A stretch of 64,000 nucleotides of DNA. It comes from a virus. This document shows, one piece after another, positions 50,085 to 57,491 of the stretch. Positions within the stretch are counted from its first letter, which is position 1; the number at the start of each line of letters is the position of its first letter. The stretch is from positions 1 to 64,000 of the IMG/VR virus record IMGVR_UViG_3300029922_000042; one strand, given 5' to 3'. Position numbers and translations under genes: made by a program. The notes under the pieces are model-generated. The model worked only from the letters and a program-made list of their open reading frames with translations. It was not told the origin of the DNA and did no database searches.

Positions 50085-50895
50085 TTTTGTAGACCTTATC
50101 ACAAATAGTAGTACCGAGCTATTCGTGTGTAGTACTAAGAAATCAGTTGAAATGGTCGAGGAGCTTTTAAAGAAGCTCCTCCTAAACCATAATGAGATGC
50201 TGGATACTCCTAATCAGTATGTTTTTTCCGAAGTATTTAAGCCAGTGGAAATAGCCAAATATACATATGATAAGGAGTTATTCTCTAAAGATGTAGTAGC
50301 TAATTATCATAATTATCATTGGGAAGACGATAATTATAAATATGTTTCACAAAGGCAAAGGCCCGATTCTTATATCCAAGCTGAAATTGAAGAAAATAAG
50401 CTGAGAAAAGAACATCCTGCCATTGTAAATCGTCGTAAGTATGAGGAGGATGAGACAAAGGAAGAACAGAAAAAACGGGAAGAAGAAAATCGAGATTATT
50501 GGAAACAAGAGAATAGAATTTGGACTCAGGTAGGTGTAGAAACATTAGGAACTGAAGTTGATTTGTTTATTGAATTCCTTAAATTAAACAAGGCTGAGCA
50601 GTATATTGATTTAGTGAATACTTGGGCAGATAAAGCTAAAGAAGATCACTTAAAAGAGCAAGGAGGTAAGTTTGTTGGGCTTCATAGAATAGTAAGTGAA
50701 GCTGAAGCTAACGAGGATAAAATACCCAAAGAATTGGCTGAGTTATTTGACTTCTTTACTTTGGTTAACGGATATGAATTTTCTATCCATAAAGGTCAAA
50801 TTCTAATCTATTCAGCTAATGATAACACCATTCCTTATTCATTGTTTGAACAAATAGCTGAATATTTTTCAGCTAGACGATATCACATAGGTTAA
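50050..50895 (+). CDS. Unknown protein with HSFVDLITNSSTE motif (copy 1)
   Basis: The start is taken as ATG 50050 (MKQQLLIITPHSFVDL); ATG 50032 is also in frame. The protein is 281 residues. It carries HSFVDLITNSSTELFV near its N-terminus, a block shared with the protein at 50900, followed by KSVEMVEELLKKLL. The middle is a highly charged coiled coil. The function is not known to me. Start-proximal Asn-Ser-Ser-Thr could be an active-site or cleavage motif. It is a tandem paralog of the next gene. Confidence 0.55.
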   Translation: MKQQLLIITPHSFVDLITNSSTELFVCSTKKSVEMVEELLKKLLLNHNEMLDTPNQYVFSEVFKPVEIAKYTYDKELFSKDVVANYHNYHWEDDNYKYVSQRQRPDSYIQAEIEENKLRKEHPAIVNRRKYEEDETKEEQKKREEENRDYWKQENRIWTQVGVETLGTEVDLFIEFLKLNKAEQYIDLVNTWADKAKEDHLKEQGGKFVGLHRIVSEAEANEDKIPKELAELFDFFTLVNGYEFSIHKGQILIYSANDNTIPYSLFEQIAEYFSARRYHIG

Positions 50896-50899
50896 ATAC

Positions 50900-51301
50900 A
50901 TGATAAATACATTAAAGATTACAGTACATAGTTTCGTTGATCTAATTACGAATAGTAGCACAGAAATCTACATTCAAGCTACACAGAAGACAATAGAATC
51001 AATTACCAAACTAGTTGATAATATTTTAACTGTGGCTGGTAGTACGTTTAAGTGTGAGGATTTGTTTGATATTACCATAGATAAAGAAAGTTTCTATAAG
51101 AATTATTATCATGGTGAGGAGGAAGGTGAACCTAAAAAGACAGTAGAAGAATTTTTTGACATGGAACTTGAAGCAGATGCATATAGAGATATACATATAA
51201 CTGTAAAAGCCAAGATTAACACTTTGGCAGCTAAACAAGCAGCTGAAATATTAAGTAGCTTAACTAGTCTATTTTGTATGGAAGCTCGCTACGATGGATG
51301 A
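50900..51301 (+). CDS. Unknown protein with HSFVDLITNSSTE motif (copy 2)
   Basis: A 133-residue shorter paralog of the upstream protein, with VHSFVDLITNSSTEIYI at residues 8-24 and the following helix TIESITKLVDNILT. The charged coiled-coil middle of the longer copy is missing. The conservation of the motif in two diverged copies shows it is functionally constrained. Function unknown. Confidence 0.55.
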   Translation: MINTLKITVHSFVDLITNSSTEIYIQATQKTIESITKLVDNILTVAGSTFKCEDLFDITIDKESFYKNYYHGEEEGEPKKTVEEFFDMELEADAYRDIHITVKAKINTLAAKQAAEILSSLTSLFCMEARYDG

Positions 51302-51307
51302 TTAAAC

Positions 51308-52168
51308 ATGTTAAAAATAAAAAGAAGAATTGAAAAAGAAGCGAATTATAGTGCGGTATTCTTTGATGGTAAAACATTAAGAATACCGCTTAATCCTTCT
51401 AAACCAATCACAGAATTACGATATCCAGAATTCTATGACCTTAGTTTTGGTGATAAGTGTGTAACTGGAAAATGTCCATGGTGTTATGCTAAAGGAAATC
51501 CTAAAGGTAAGCACTATTCTAATATAGTAGGCAAGATTGAGAAGTATTTTGGTTCAATGACAGAGAACCAACGTTGTTTCCAGGTAGCTGTTGGTGGGCA
51601 GCAAGAACCATTAGAGCATCCTGAATTCTGGGATGCAATGAAGTTGCTAAAAAGTTTGGATATTGTTCCTAACTATACTACTAACGGAGTTCTATTTGAT
51701 GAAAATGTAGTTAACAAGACTAGAGAACATTGTGGTGGAGTAGCAATAACTCTACACCCTCATTTAGAAGATGATTGGAGGAAAGCGTTGGATTTGGCTA
51801 TTAAGTGTAAACTTAAGGTTAATATTCATTTTATAGTATCAGATGAAGATTCAGTAGATAGGTTAATTACACTCTATAATGAATATAACGGCAAAATTGA
51901 TTACTTCGTTCTATTACCTTACATGAATGTTGGTTTTGCTGCTAAGAACCCTAAAACCATAGCTTATGATAAACTTGCTGCTTGGTTAGATAGTGTCCAG
52001 AATTACGCTAATATTGCTTTTGGTGCTAACTTCTATAAGTTCCTTAATACTAATAAGAGGTGGGATGTCTCATTATACCCTCCAGAAATCTTGAGTAAAT
52101 ATCTAGTATTAGATGACAATATGAATTTGTATAATAACAGTTTTGAAATGAAGCTAGTTAGATATTGA
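51308..52168 (+). CDS. Radical-SAM-like protein with CX4CX2C cluster motif
   Basis: A 286-residue protein. Near residue 57 it has CVTGKCPWCYA, a CX4CX2C variant of the radical SAM CX3CX2C motif. GGQQEPLEHPEFW and YTTNGVLFDE follow, as in the GGE and TNG positions of radical SAM barrels, and then HFIVSDED. It would bind a 4Fe-4S cluster and SAM. Phage radical SAM proteins act in nucleotide modification and other pathways; the substrate is unknown. It sits between the HSFVDL paralogs and the resolvase. Confidence 0.65.
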   Translation: MLKIKRRIEKEANYSAVFFDGKTLRIPLNPSKPITELRYPEFYDLSFGDKCVTGKCPWCYAKGNPKGKHYSNIVGKIEKYFGSMTENQRCFQVAVGGQQEPLEHPEFWDAMKLLKSLDIVPNYTTNGVLFDENVVNKTREHCGGVAITLHPHLEDDWRKALDLAIKCKLKVNIHFIVSDEDSVDRLITLYNEYNGKIDYFVLLPYMNVGFAAKNPKTIAYDKLAAWLDSVQNYANIAFGANFYKFLNTNKRWDVSLYPPEILSKYLVLDDNMNLYNNSFEMKLVRY

Positions 52169-52194
52169 CATTAGTGTGTAGTCTGGCATATTAA
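52165..52194 (+). promoter_or_regulatory. Promoter of the RuvC-like gene, start codon at predicted +1
   Basis: TTGACA (52165-52170), 18 bases, TATTAA (52189-52194), then 6 bases to the ATG at 52201. It overlaps the stop codon of the upstream gene. Confidence 0.5.
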
Positions 52195-52200
52195 TCAATT

Positions 52201-52728
52201 ATGTCAGACTACATTCTCAGCTTAGATAATGGTACAGGCAGCACAGGTATCGCTATGTTTGGACCTAATGATTTGGTTAGATACGAAAAGTTCCCTACTA
52301 AAAGTACTATAAACTACCAGAAAGAGGAACAACATATAACTAGAGTGGATGTTCCAGCTCTTAGAATACTATTAGTTAATTGGAACATACCTAAAGATAC
52401 TATTGTACTGTTAGAAAGACCACTTATTAATCCTACTAGATTTAAAGCCAGTATATCTGCTGCTAGATGTTTTGAAGCCACTATTATAGTATTAGAAGAA
52501 TTAGGCCTGGATTATAAAGTGGTTGATTCGAAAGCTTGGCAGAGAGTATTACTACCTAATATAGAAGGTAGTAATGAACTTAAGAAAGCTTCATTAGAAT
52601 TAGGAAAGAAATTATTTCCTAACTTAAAACTAAAGAAAGATGCAGATAGTTTGCTGATTGGATACTGGGCCAAAAATAAAGACAAACTAGAAACAATTAA
52701 ACCTATTAAAAAGAAAATAAAATTATGA
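52201..52728 (+). CDS. RuvC-like Holliday junction resolvase
   Basis: A 175-residue protein with an RNase-H-like fold: ILSLDNGTGSTG (first Asp and the Gly-rich turn), VLLERP (catalytic Glu on the fourth strand), VVDSKAWQRVLLP, and a C-terminal KKDADSLLIGYW (last Asp). The length and motif spacing fit RuvC. It would cut branched DNA before packaging and after recombination, consistent with the RecA-like, SbcCD-like and UvsW-like genes in the window. It has its own promoter. Confidence 0.75.
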   Translation: MSDYILSLDNGTGSTGIAMFGPNDLVRYEKFPTKSTINYQKEEQHITRVDVPALRILLVNWNIPKDTIVLLERPLINPTRFKASISAARCFEATIIVLEELGLDYKVVDSKAWQRVLLPNIEGSNELKKASLELGKKLFPNLKLKKDADSLLIGYWAKNKDKLETIKPIKKKIKL

Positions 52729-52738
52729 AAACTTAACC

Positions 52739-53392
52739 ATGACTAAACCTGAAATTGAACGCTATATCTCTGAAATACCTAGACAAACTGTAACTGAATA
52801 TATCAACTATTGGAATACTATAAAACCTGTAAATAAAGATGAATACTATAATAGATTTGTATTTAGTCATCTTTCTGTGCATTGTAGTTGGCGAGCTAAT
52901 ATAAAAGCTTATAAGATGGTGATAGGTAGAGTAATACCTGATAAACAAACCTTAAAAGATGTAATATCTTATAGTGGGGTAGGACTTATTAACCTTAGAA
53001 CCAAAGGTATGTGGGAGTTTAAGGAATCATTCTATAATAACCCTGCTCAATATTATAAGTCTGAAGCTGAGACTTGGGATTGTTTTCGAGATAGAATAAT
53101 GAATCTCATACATGGATTAGGATATGCTAAAACAGCCTTCGCCCTGGAGTTATGTTATCCTAATGAAGCTGAAGTTACTTGTTTAGATGTGCATATGCTT
53201 AGATTATATGGCTATGATAAGTCACAAACACCTAATAAAGCTTTATATAAGGAATTTGAAGAGCATTGGGTTAATACTTGTAAGACTAATAATATTCCCC
53301 CATTCATAGCTAGATCAATATGGTGGGATAAAAATCAGGTTAATACTAATGAAAGTTTGGGTAAGTATTGGACTTATGTATTCGAAAAATAA
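52739..53392 (+). CDS. HhH-GPD-type DNA glycosylase-like protein
   Basis: A 217-residue, all-helical protein. Residues ~125-160 read IHGLGYAKTAFALEL followed by VTCLDVHMLRLYGY. This fits the helix-hairpin-helix with G-x-G-x-x-K-T-A and the catalytic Asp of the HhH-GPD superfamily (usually VDTHV). There is no Fe-S Cys cluster as in EndoIII. It would excise a damaged or non-standard base. It follows the resolvase gene by 10 bases. Confidence 0.62.
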   Translation: MTKPEIERYISEIPRQTVTEYINYWNTIKPVNKDEYYNRFVFSHLSVHCSWRANIKAYKMVIGRVIPDKQTLKDVISYSGVGLINLRTKGMWEFKESFYNNPAQYYKSEAETWDCFRDRIMNLIHGLGYAKTAFALELCYPNEAEVTCLDVHMLRLYGYDKSQTPNKALYKEFEEHWVNTCKTNNIPPFIARSIWWDKNQVNTNESLGKYWTYVFEK

Positions 53393-53445
53393 TGAATATT
53401 TTCTAGTCAGTTAATTAAAACTAAAGTTAATTGACTAGAGAGTAT

Positions 53446-53628
53446 ATGGATAAACTAACCCAATTCAAAAATCTAACTTGTATTAGAGAGTTACCTATGA
53501 GATGTTATAGTAAGAAATTTAGAATATTACACGAACACCTGCCTAATATAGATAATGAAGTCTATTATCATTTAGAATGTCTGGAATGTAATATGCAATT
53601 TGCTGTAAAGGAACTATATGATAAGTGA
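53446..53628 (+). CDS. Small Cys-containing protein
   Basis: A 60-residue protein from ATG 53446; a TTG at 53431 is less likely because it lies in an inverted repeat (CTAGTC/GACTAG, 53403-53438). It has CLECNMQF near the C-terminus and further Cys and His residues that could form a zinc knuckle. It overlaps the next gene by 11 bases. Function unknown. Confidence 0.5.
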   Translation: MDKLTQFKNLTCIRELPMRCYSKKFRILHEHLPNIDNEVYYHLECLECNMQFAVKELYDK

Positions 53629-53917
53629 CCCTAAAAAACAAATAGTGGATATTAATAAAACTTTTGCCAAAGAACTGACTGTCAAATACGATAAAGGTCA
53701 AAGAGAACATGGTGGTAATTTCTATGCCAAACCTACAGTAAGTAATATTAGGGAAGAGGTGGTTGATCTAGTAGCTTATACTCATGTTCTGGAAAAGCAT
53801 AAAGATAAAGTGGTTCAAGATTTATGTGAGTTATGGGATAAATTGAAAGAAGCCAAATGTAAAAAAGAATTGTTAGATAGGCTAAGTGTTATTATAACTA
53901 ACACTAAATATATTTGA
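53618..53917 (+). CDS. MazG-fold-like small protein
   Basis: A 99-residue, helical protein with KYDKGQREHGGNFY followed by REEVVDLVAYTHVL. This is reminiscent of phage NTP-pyrophosphohydrolase-like proteins, in which EE..D residues bind metal (REEVVDL). It could hydrolyse a nucleotide, but the motif is partial. It is the last gene before a 350-base intergenic region with a terminator. Confidence 0.5.
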   Translation: MISDPKKQIVDINKTFAKELTVKYDKGQREHGGNFYAKPTVSNIREEVVDLVAYTHVLEKHKDKVVQDLCELWDKLKEAKCKKELLDRLSVIITNTKYI

Positions 53918-53975
53918 CATATCATATTCTATTAATTATATTGAACTTAATGCAAAGTTTAGTTACATCAATTAA

Positions 53976-54060
53976 AACTACCTACTCCCCTAATAAGGAA
54001 GGTAGTTGACAGGGTGTATTGATATTTTACACCCTAGGTTTAAGTACCTAGGGTTTTTTT
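53976..54060 (+). terminator. Three stacked hairpins ending in a Rho-independent terminator
   Basis: AACTACCT/AGGTAGTT (53976-53983, 54000-54007), GGGTGTA/TACACCC (54012-54018, 54028-54034) and ACCCTAGGT/ACCTAGGGT (54031-54039, 54046-54054), followed by seven T. The second and third stems share 54031-54034 and cannot both be complete. From 54061 to 54263 there is no ORF: TATAAT occurs twice (about 54184 and 54213), and AGCTGTT/AACAGCT (about 54149-54173) is a further stem. This stretch is probably the leader of the tRNA cluster. Confidence 0.7.
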
Positions 54061-54263
54061 GTGACAATTTGTTTGAGGCGTTACTCTTGTATTGCAGATA
54101 TTGGCAAGACCAATACTCTAGTCAATATAGGTGGGATTCGTTCCTGCTAGCTGTTGTGCCTTTAAATTAACAGCTCGGTTATTATAATGTATGGTGATGA
54201 ACCTAGAGTATAATAGCGTGCGGTGAATATTGATTTATTCTATAACTAATTTCTGATCTTTAA

Positions 54264-54336
54264 GCAGGGGTGATGTAATGGTAGCATGGACGCTTTCTTG
54301 TGTCTTGTATTGGTGTAAACCCAATCCCCTGCTCCA
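54264..54336 (+). tRNA. tRNA with non-canonical anticodon and T arms, identity unclear
   Basis: The acceptor GCAGGGG pairs with CCCCTGC, followed by TCCA. The D-arm is ATG/CAT, and the T-stem ATTGG/CCAAT holds an unusual loop TGTAAAC. The anticodon stem GACGC/GTGTC leaves only a 6-base loop, TTTCTT, so UCU (Arg) or UUC (Glu) cannot be decided. The overall length (70 before CCA) is short. Confidence 0.55.
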
Positions 54337-54339
54337 ACT

Positions 54340-54414
54340 GCTCGTGTCGTATAGTGGCTAATACCTCTGTCTTTCCAACAGAAAAAAGCGGGTCGGAACC
54401 GCTCACGAGTACCA
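54340..54414 (+). tRNA. tRNA-Glu (UUC)
   Basis: Acceptor GCTCGTG/CACGAGT, D-arm GTAT/ATAC, anticodon stem TCTGT/ACAGA with loop CTTTCCA (anticodon TTC). The T-stem AGCGG/CCGCT carries an unusual loop GTCGGAA. ACCA is encoded. Confidence 0.8.
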
Positions 54415-54423
54415 ATTAACATT

Positions 54424-54696
54424 ATGATTGCTGATATTTATGCTTTTTCTAGAGATGGATTTAGACATGATACTTTTCAAAATTTTTTAAACGGTGATTT
54501 TCATGGTGTGTTTCAGTTTGACCGGTCTACTATACCACCATATAATCTGTTTAAAGTATCAATCAATTTAGATGATTATGATATAAGTTGTGGACCTGGT
54601 GTTGTATATAATCATACTGTCTTACATTTTAGAAAGAAAACTATAAACTCCAGACCTGCAGAAAGTGGTGAACGGAGGCTTGAACCTTATTTATGA
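54424..54696 (+). CDS. Unknown 90-residue protein with C-terminal tag
   Basis: A small protein beginning 9 bases after tRNA-Glu, with an aromatic-rich N-terminal half (FRHDTFQNFLNGDFHGVFQF) and a beta-like second half. It ends in GERRLEPYL, a member of the shared octapeptide. It overlaps the next gene by 4 bases. No known family. Confidence 0.6.
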   Translation: MIADIYAFSRDGFRHDTFQNFLNGDFHGVFQFDRSTIPPYNLFKVSINLDDYDISCGPGVVYNHTVLHFRKKTINSRPAESGERRLEPYL

Positions 54697-54962
54697 ATGA
54701 ATATATAGTAGGAGATGAAGTTTCTGTAACTCTTAATTCTGGTAATCGAGTTAAAGCAAAGATTATAAGTATTGATAATGACGAGCTTGCACTAAAGTTT
54801 GTAGAGTATACAGAGCTTGTAAACATTGATGCAAGCGGTGGTTCAAGCGGTGGTTCAGGCGGTTGGCCTACTATTCATAGACACATAAATGAGGTAATCT
54901 CTTTAGTATCTAAAACTAGAAAAGAAAATCCTTTTGATAGGAAACTGGAGTTTGATTTATGA
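54693..54962 (+). CDS. SH3/KOW-like small protein with Gly-Ser linker and C-terminal tag
   Basis: An 89-residue protein. Residues 1-45 look like a small beta barrel (YIVGDEVSVTLNSGNRVKAKI, then LALKFVEY). A flexible GGSSGGSGG linker follows, then a helical end and the tag FDRKLEFDL. The linker-tag arrangement looks like a folded head attached to a docking peptide. It is coupled to neighbours on both sides by 4-base overlaps. Confidence 0.62.
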   Translation: MNEYIVGDEVSVTLNSGNRVKAKIISIDNDELALKFVEYTELVNIDASGGSSGGSGGWPTIHRHINEVISLVSKTRKENPFDRKLEFDL

Positions 54963-55426
54963 AAATAACAAAAATAGCTAATAGATGGTATGACGAAAAC
55001 AATAATAGTTGGTCTACAGAAGAACTAGCTACTCTATACTCACCTACCCTAACTAATTGTAGATGGTGTAGAGATTGTAGAGATTGTAATTATTGTTGTC
55101 TTTGTAGTGATTGTAGTAATTGTAGTAATTGTAGTGGTTGTAGTGGTTGTAGTGGTTGTAGTAATTGTTATAATTGTAATTGGTGTAGTAGTTGTGGTAG
55201 TTGTAATAGTTGTTATAAATGTACTGATTGTAATGATTGTAGAGGTTGTAGTAATTGTAGTAGTTGTTATAGTTGTAGTTATTGTGGTAATTGTAAAGAT
55301 TGTTTTCACTGCTATTTATGTAAAATTTGTAGTAACCTTAGATTTTATGAAAAAGGATCACAATTAAATACTATTATAAGAGTGGAGGCTAATGCTTTTG
55401 ACAGAAAATTAGAAATAGACTTATGA
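54959..55426 (+). CDS. Cys-every-third-residue repeat protein 3, with C-terminal tag
   Basis: This 155-residue paralog has the N-terminal module ITKIANRWYDENNNSW and SPTLTNC, about 31 in-register xxC tripeptides, and a tail ending in FDRKLEIDL. One extra Cys occurs (NYCCLC). The upstream neighbour ends in the near-identical FDRKLEFDL although the two proteins are otherwise unrelated. It is coupled to both neighbours (ATGA). No characterised family. Confidence 0.75.
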   Translation: MKITKIANRWYDENNNSWSTEELATLYSPTLTNCRWCRDCRDCNYCCLCSDCSNCSNCSGCSGCSGCSNCYNCNWCSSCGSCNSCYKCTDCNDCRGCSNCSSCYSCSYCGNCKDCFHCYLCKICSNLRFYEKGSQLNTIIRVEANAFDRKLEIDL

Positions 55427-55728
55427 AAAAAGACACACTTGTAACATTAACCAAATTAAAACCCCTTGAAAATCCAGAGTATCCAACTCCAAATAAAGCA
55501 GACTACAGACCAGGACAATTTAATGGAAATGTAAGTTTACCAATAGATTATACAGCTACTGGAATCTTATTAAAAGATATTGAGGTTGGAGAGCCTATTC
55601 TTATGTTCAGACATATTAGAAATGGGATTAAAACTCCTGGTCATTTTTCTTCTAGCCGAGTCTCTAAAATAGAAGGTAATTTGTTATACACTAATAACAG
55701 TATTTATAAAATTGAAATATTAACTTAA
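55423..55728 (+). CDS. Unknown 101-residue protein
   Basis: A beta-rich protein with the pattern TGILLKDIEVG...ILMFRHIRNG...GHFSSSRVSKI...YTNNSIY. This resembles a family of small phage proteins I have seen without function. It lacks the C-terminal tag. It follows the Cys-repeat gene with a 4-base overlap. Confidence 0.55.
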   Translation: MKKDTLVTLTKLKPLENPEYPTPNKADYRPGQFNGNVSLPIDYTATGILLKDIEVGEPILMFRHIRNGIKTPGHFSSSRVSKIEGNLLYTNNSIYKIEILT

Positions 55729-55733
55729 ACTAT

Positions 55734-56156
55734 ATGGAACAACTATATAAAAAGACAAAAAAGAACGGTAAGACTAAATATGCTAAGGTAAATTTAAAAG
55801 ACTTGGCTGATAATTTACTAGTTGATAGAATGACTCTAAGCCCAGGTCTTTGGCTGGTTAAAGAAGTTCCTAATTGTAAGTCATTAAGTTCAGTTTCTAA
55901 AGTATCTAGAATACCGGATTACCCCTACGATTTTACTAGTATAATCATGAATCGTGACGAACTGGCCGATTTCCTCGTCAAATTTAACAATGATTATTCT
56001 AAAAAACATCCTAGCTCAGGGAATGGATGGCAAATATTTCCGAGTTATTCCGAACTAGCTGAGGCTATTTTAAATGAATTGATTAGACTGGCTGGCCTAG
56101 GATTTGGTGAAAAGCGAGAAGTACCTGTAACTAGAAAATTAGATTTAGAGTTATAA
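55734..56156 (+). CDS. Unknown 140-residue protein with C-terminal tag (family of three)
   Basis: A mixed alpha/beta protein. GLWLVKEVPNCKSLSSVSKV, then IPDYPYD, correspond to GIYLVKPLPN...SIISKL...YPDKPE in the next gene, so the two are paralogs. A helix near the C-terminus (ELAEAILNELIRLAGLGF) is also shared. It ends in VTRKLDLEL. No known family. Confidence 0.6.
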   Translation: MEQLYKKTKKNGKTKYAKVNLKDLADNLLVDRMTLSPGLWLVKEVPNCKSLSSVSKVSRIPDYPYDFTSIIMNRDELADFLVKFNNDYSKKHPSSGNGWQIFPSYSELAEAILNELIRLAGLGFGEKREVPVTRKLDLEL

Positions 56157-56157
56157 T

Positions 56158-56598
56158 ATGGCAGACCTATACTATAAAGTTGGAAAAAGATATAGAGTAG
56201 CTTTATCTGATGTAAGTGAAGGAGCTATGACAACATTTTTATCAGAAGATGGAATAAGACCTACCTTTCTAACTATAGGAAATTTGGAGGCAGGTATATA
56301 TTTGGTAAAACCACTACCTAATACTACTTTAGTGAGCATAATCTCTAAACTAGCTAAATATCCGGATAAACCTGAATTACTGGCTCAAATAAAAGTTACC
56401 CAGTCTGAAATGGAATATTTTATTGCTGAGTATAGAAGAACTAGGATTACTAGAATAGGAACTGATACATTAAGTAATCAAGAAATAGCCAAGGTTATTT
56501 TTGATTATCTTATAGCTAAATCTGGTATTAAATTTTCGGAGAAGCCGGTTGAAAAAGTTGAACATATAGTAGAACGAAAACTAGAACTGGATTTATAA
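56158..56598 (+). CDS. Unknown 146-residue protein with C-terminal tag, paralog of 55734
   Basis: A protein sharing the LVK..PN..L.S..SK....PD.P block and the C-terminal helix (QEIAKVIFDYLIAKSGIKF) with the upstream gene. It ends in VERKLELDL. The stop is directly followed by tRNA-Ala. A third, shorter relative lies after the next two tRNAs. Confidence 0.6.
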   Translation: MADLYYKVGKRYRVALSDVSEGAMTTFLSEDGIRPTFLTIGNLEAGIYLVKPLPNTTLVSIISKLAKYPDKPELLAQIKVTQSEMEYFIAEYRRTRITRIGTDTLSNQEIAKVIFDYLIAKSGIKFSEKPVEKVEHIVERKLELDL

Positions 56599-56599
56599 C

Positions 56600-56671
56600 G
56601 GGGCTATAGTGATAATAGTAGCACGGAAGTTTTGCAAACTTCAGGACACAGAGCGTAACTGTGTAGTTCCA
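56600..56671 (+). tRNA. tRNA-Ala (UGC)
   Basis: Acceptor GGGGCTA/TAGTTCC includes the G3-U70 pair that identifies alanine tRNA. D-arm GTG/CAC. Anticodon stem GAAGT/ACTTC, loop TTTGCAA (TGC). The T-stem CACAG/CTGTG has a non-canonical loop AGCGTAA. CCA is not encoded. It starts 2 bases after a stop codon. Confidence 0.75.
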
Positions 56672-56675
56672 ATCC

Positions 56676-56749
56676 GGTCTGGAAGCATTAAAGTGATGCA
56701 GAGAACTCTTAATTCTCAGAATAGGGAGCGTTACCCTAGCAGACCACCA
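56676..56749 (+). tRNA. tRNA-Lys (CUU)
   Basis: Acceptor GGTCTGG/GCAGACC (last pair mismatched), D-arm GCAT/ATGC, anticodon stem GAGAA/TTCTC with loop CTCTTAA (CTT). The T-stem TAGGG/CCCTA has the same unusual loop type, AGCGTTA. ACCA is encoded. Confidence 0.75.
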
Positions 56750-57025
56750 ATTAAAACGAATGATCAAATTGAACATGTAGAACTTATTACTATACCTCTG
56801 CCTATAGTACTAGAAATAGTAAAGGAGTATATAGAAGCTAAATATAATCTAACTGGTGGAGAAATATTTTTAAGAAAACAAAAAGGACCAACACCTGCTA
56901 CAGGATATATGAAACTAAATGAGCCTGAATTGTATGATTTAAAATATAGAACTGTTGCAACACAAGCTGATATACATAAAGATTTATCAGAATTGCTGGA
57001 AAGAAAGTTAGAAATTGATTTGTAA
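56696..57025 (+). CDS. Truncated third paralog of the 55734/56158 family, overlapping tRNA-Lys
   Basis: The frame is open from 56609 through both tRNA genes, but the only upstream ATG outside tRNA-Ala is at 56696, inside tRNA-Lys. The true start may be a non-ATG codon after 56749. The part after the tRNAs (ELITIPLPIVLEIVKEYIEAKYNLTGG) corresponds to the C-terminal helix region of the two upstream paralogs. It ends in LERKLEIDL. The N-terminal half of the family appears to be replaced by tRNA sequence. It may be expressed as a short tagged protein or be a decaying gene. Confidence 0.45.
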   Translation: MQRTLNSQNRERYPSRPPIKTNDQIEHVELITIPLPIVLEIVKEYIEAKYNLTGGEIFLRKQKGPTPATGYMKLNEPELYDLKYRTVATQADIHKDLSELLERKLEIDL

Positions 57026-57031
57026 GTCATT

Positions 57032-57108
57032 GCAAACGAAGCTTATATGGATAAGCAACCGACTTTTAATCGGTAGATAGCTTGGTTCGAATCCAGCCGT
57101 TTGCACCA
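57032..57108 (+). tRNA. tRNA-Lys (UUU)
   Basis: Acceptor GCAAACG/CGTTTGC, D-arm GCTT/AAGC, anticodon stem ACCGA/TCGGT with loop CTTTTAA (TTT). T-arm CTTGG/CCAGC with canonical loop TTCGAAT. ACCA is encoded. Confidence 0.9.
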
Positions 57109-57120
57109 ATTTAATAATTT

Positions 57121-57206
57121 GCACTGTTATCCCGTAGAGGTAGCGGATTCGACTGTAGATCGAATGCTAAATAGCTCGGGTGGTTCAACTCCATCACAGT
57201 GCACCA
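57121..57206 (+). tRNA. tRNA-Tyr (GUA)
   Basis: Acceptor GCACTGT/ACAGTGC, D-stem TCC/GGA, anticodon stem TTCGA/TCGAA with loop CTGTAGA (GTA). The long variable arm is as expected for bacterial tRNA-Tyr. T-arm GGTGG/CCATC, loop TTCAACT. ACCA is encoded. Confidence 0.9.
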
Positions 57207-57218
57207 AACCAAAACAAA

Positions 57219-57476
57219 ATGAAAATAAAACTAAAATATAATGCAACGGGTGCAATGAAAATTATCATGCACATCTTAAAAAGATCTACTAAACGGCATA
57301 AGGCCCTAACTTTTAAACAAATAATGAGAGAAGGTTTAAGACTTTTTGGACCGTATCTTTATAGTGAAGACTATATGAGAAAAGGTATGGCTGACCTTAG
57401 AAGAATAAAATTTAGACTTGTTAATCATAAACCAAAAGATTTAAGGATACAATATAGTTATAGGTACATATACTAA
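57219..57476 (+). CDS. Unknown 85-residue basic protein
   Basis: The start is placed at ATG 57219 after the tRNA-Tyr CCA; the longer frame runs back into the tRNA. The protein is strongly basic and helical (KIIMHILKRSTKRHKALTFK), probably nucleic-acid binding. The leader is A-rich (AAACCAAAACAAA). No known family. Confidence 0.55.
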   Translation: MKIKLKYNATGAMKIIMHILKRSTKRHKALTFKQIMREGLRLFGPYLYSEDYMRKGMADLRRIKFRLVNHKPKDLRIQYSYRYIY

Positions 57477-57491
57477 TATAGTATAGTGACA

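Noticed and set aside
54100-54200. A further tRNA around GTGGG-ATTCGTT-CCTGC
   Set aside because: Only a T-arm-like stem is present; no acceptor or anticodon arm of proper spacing could be found.
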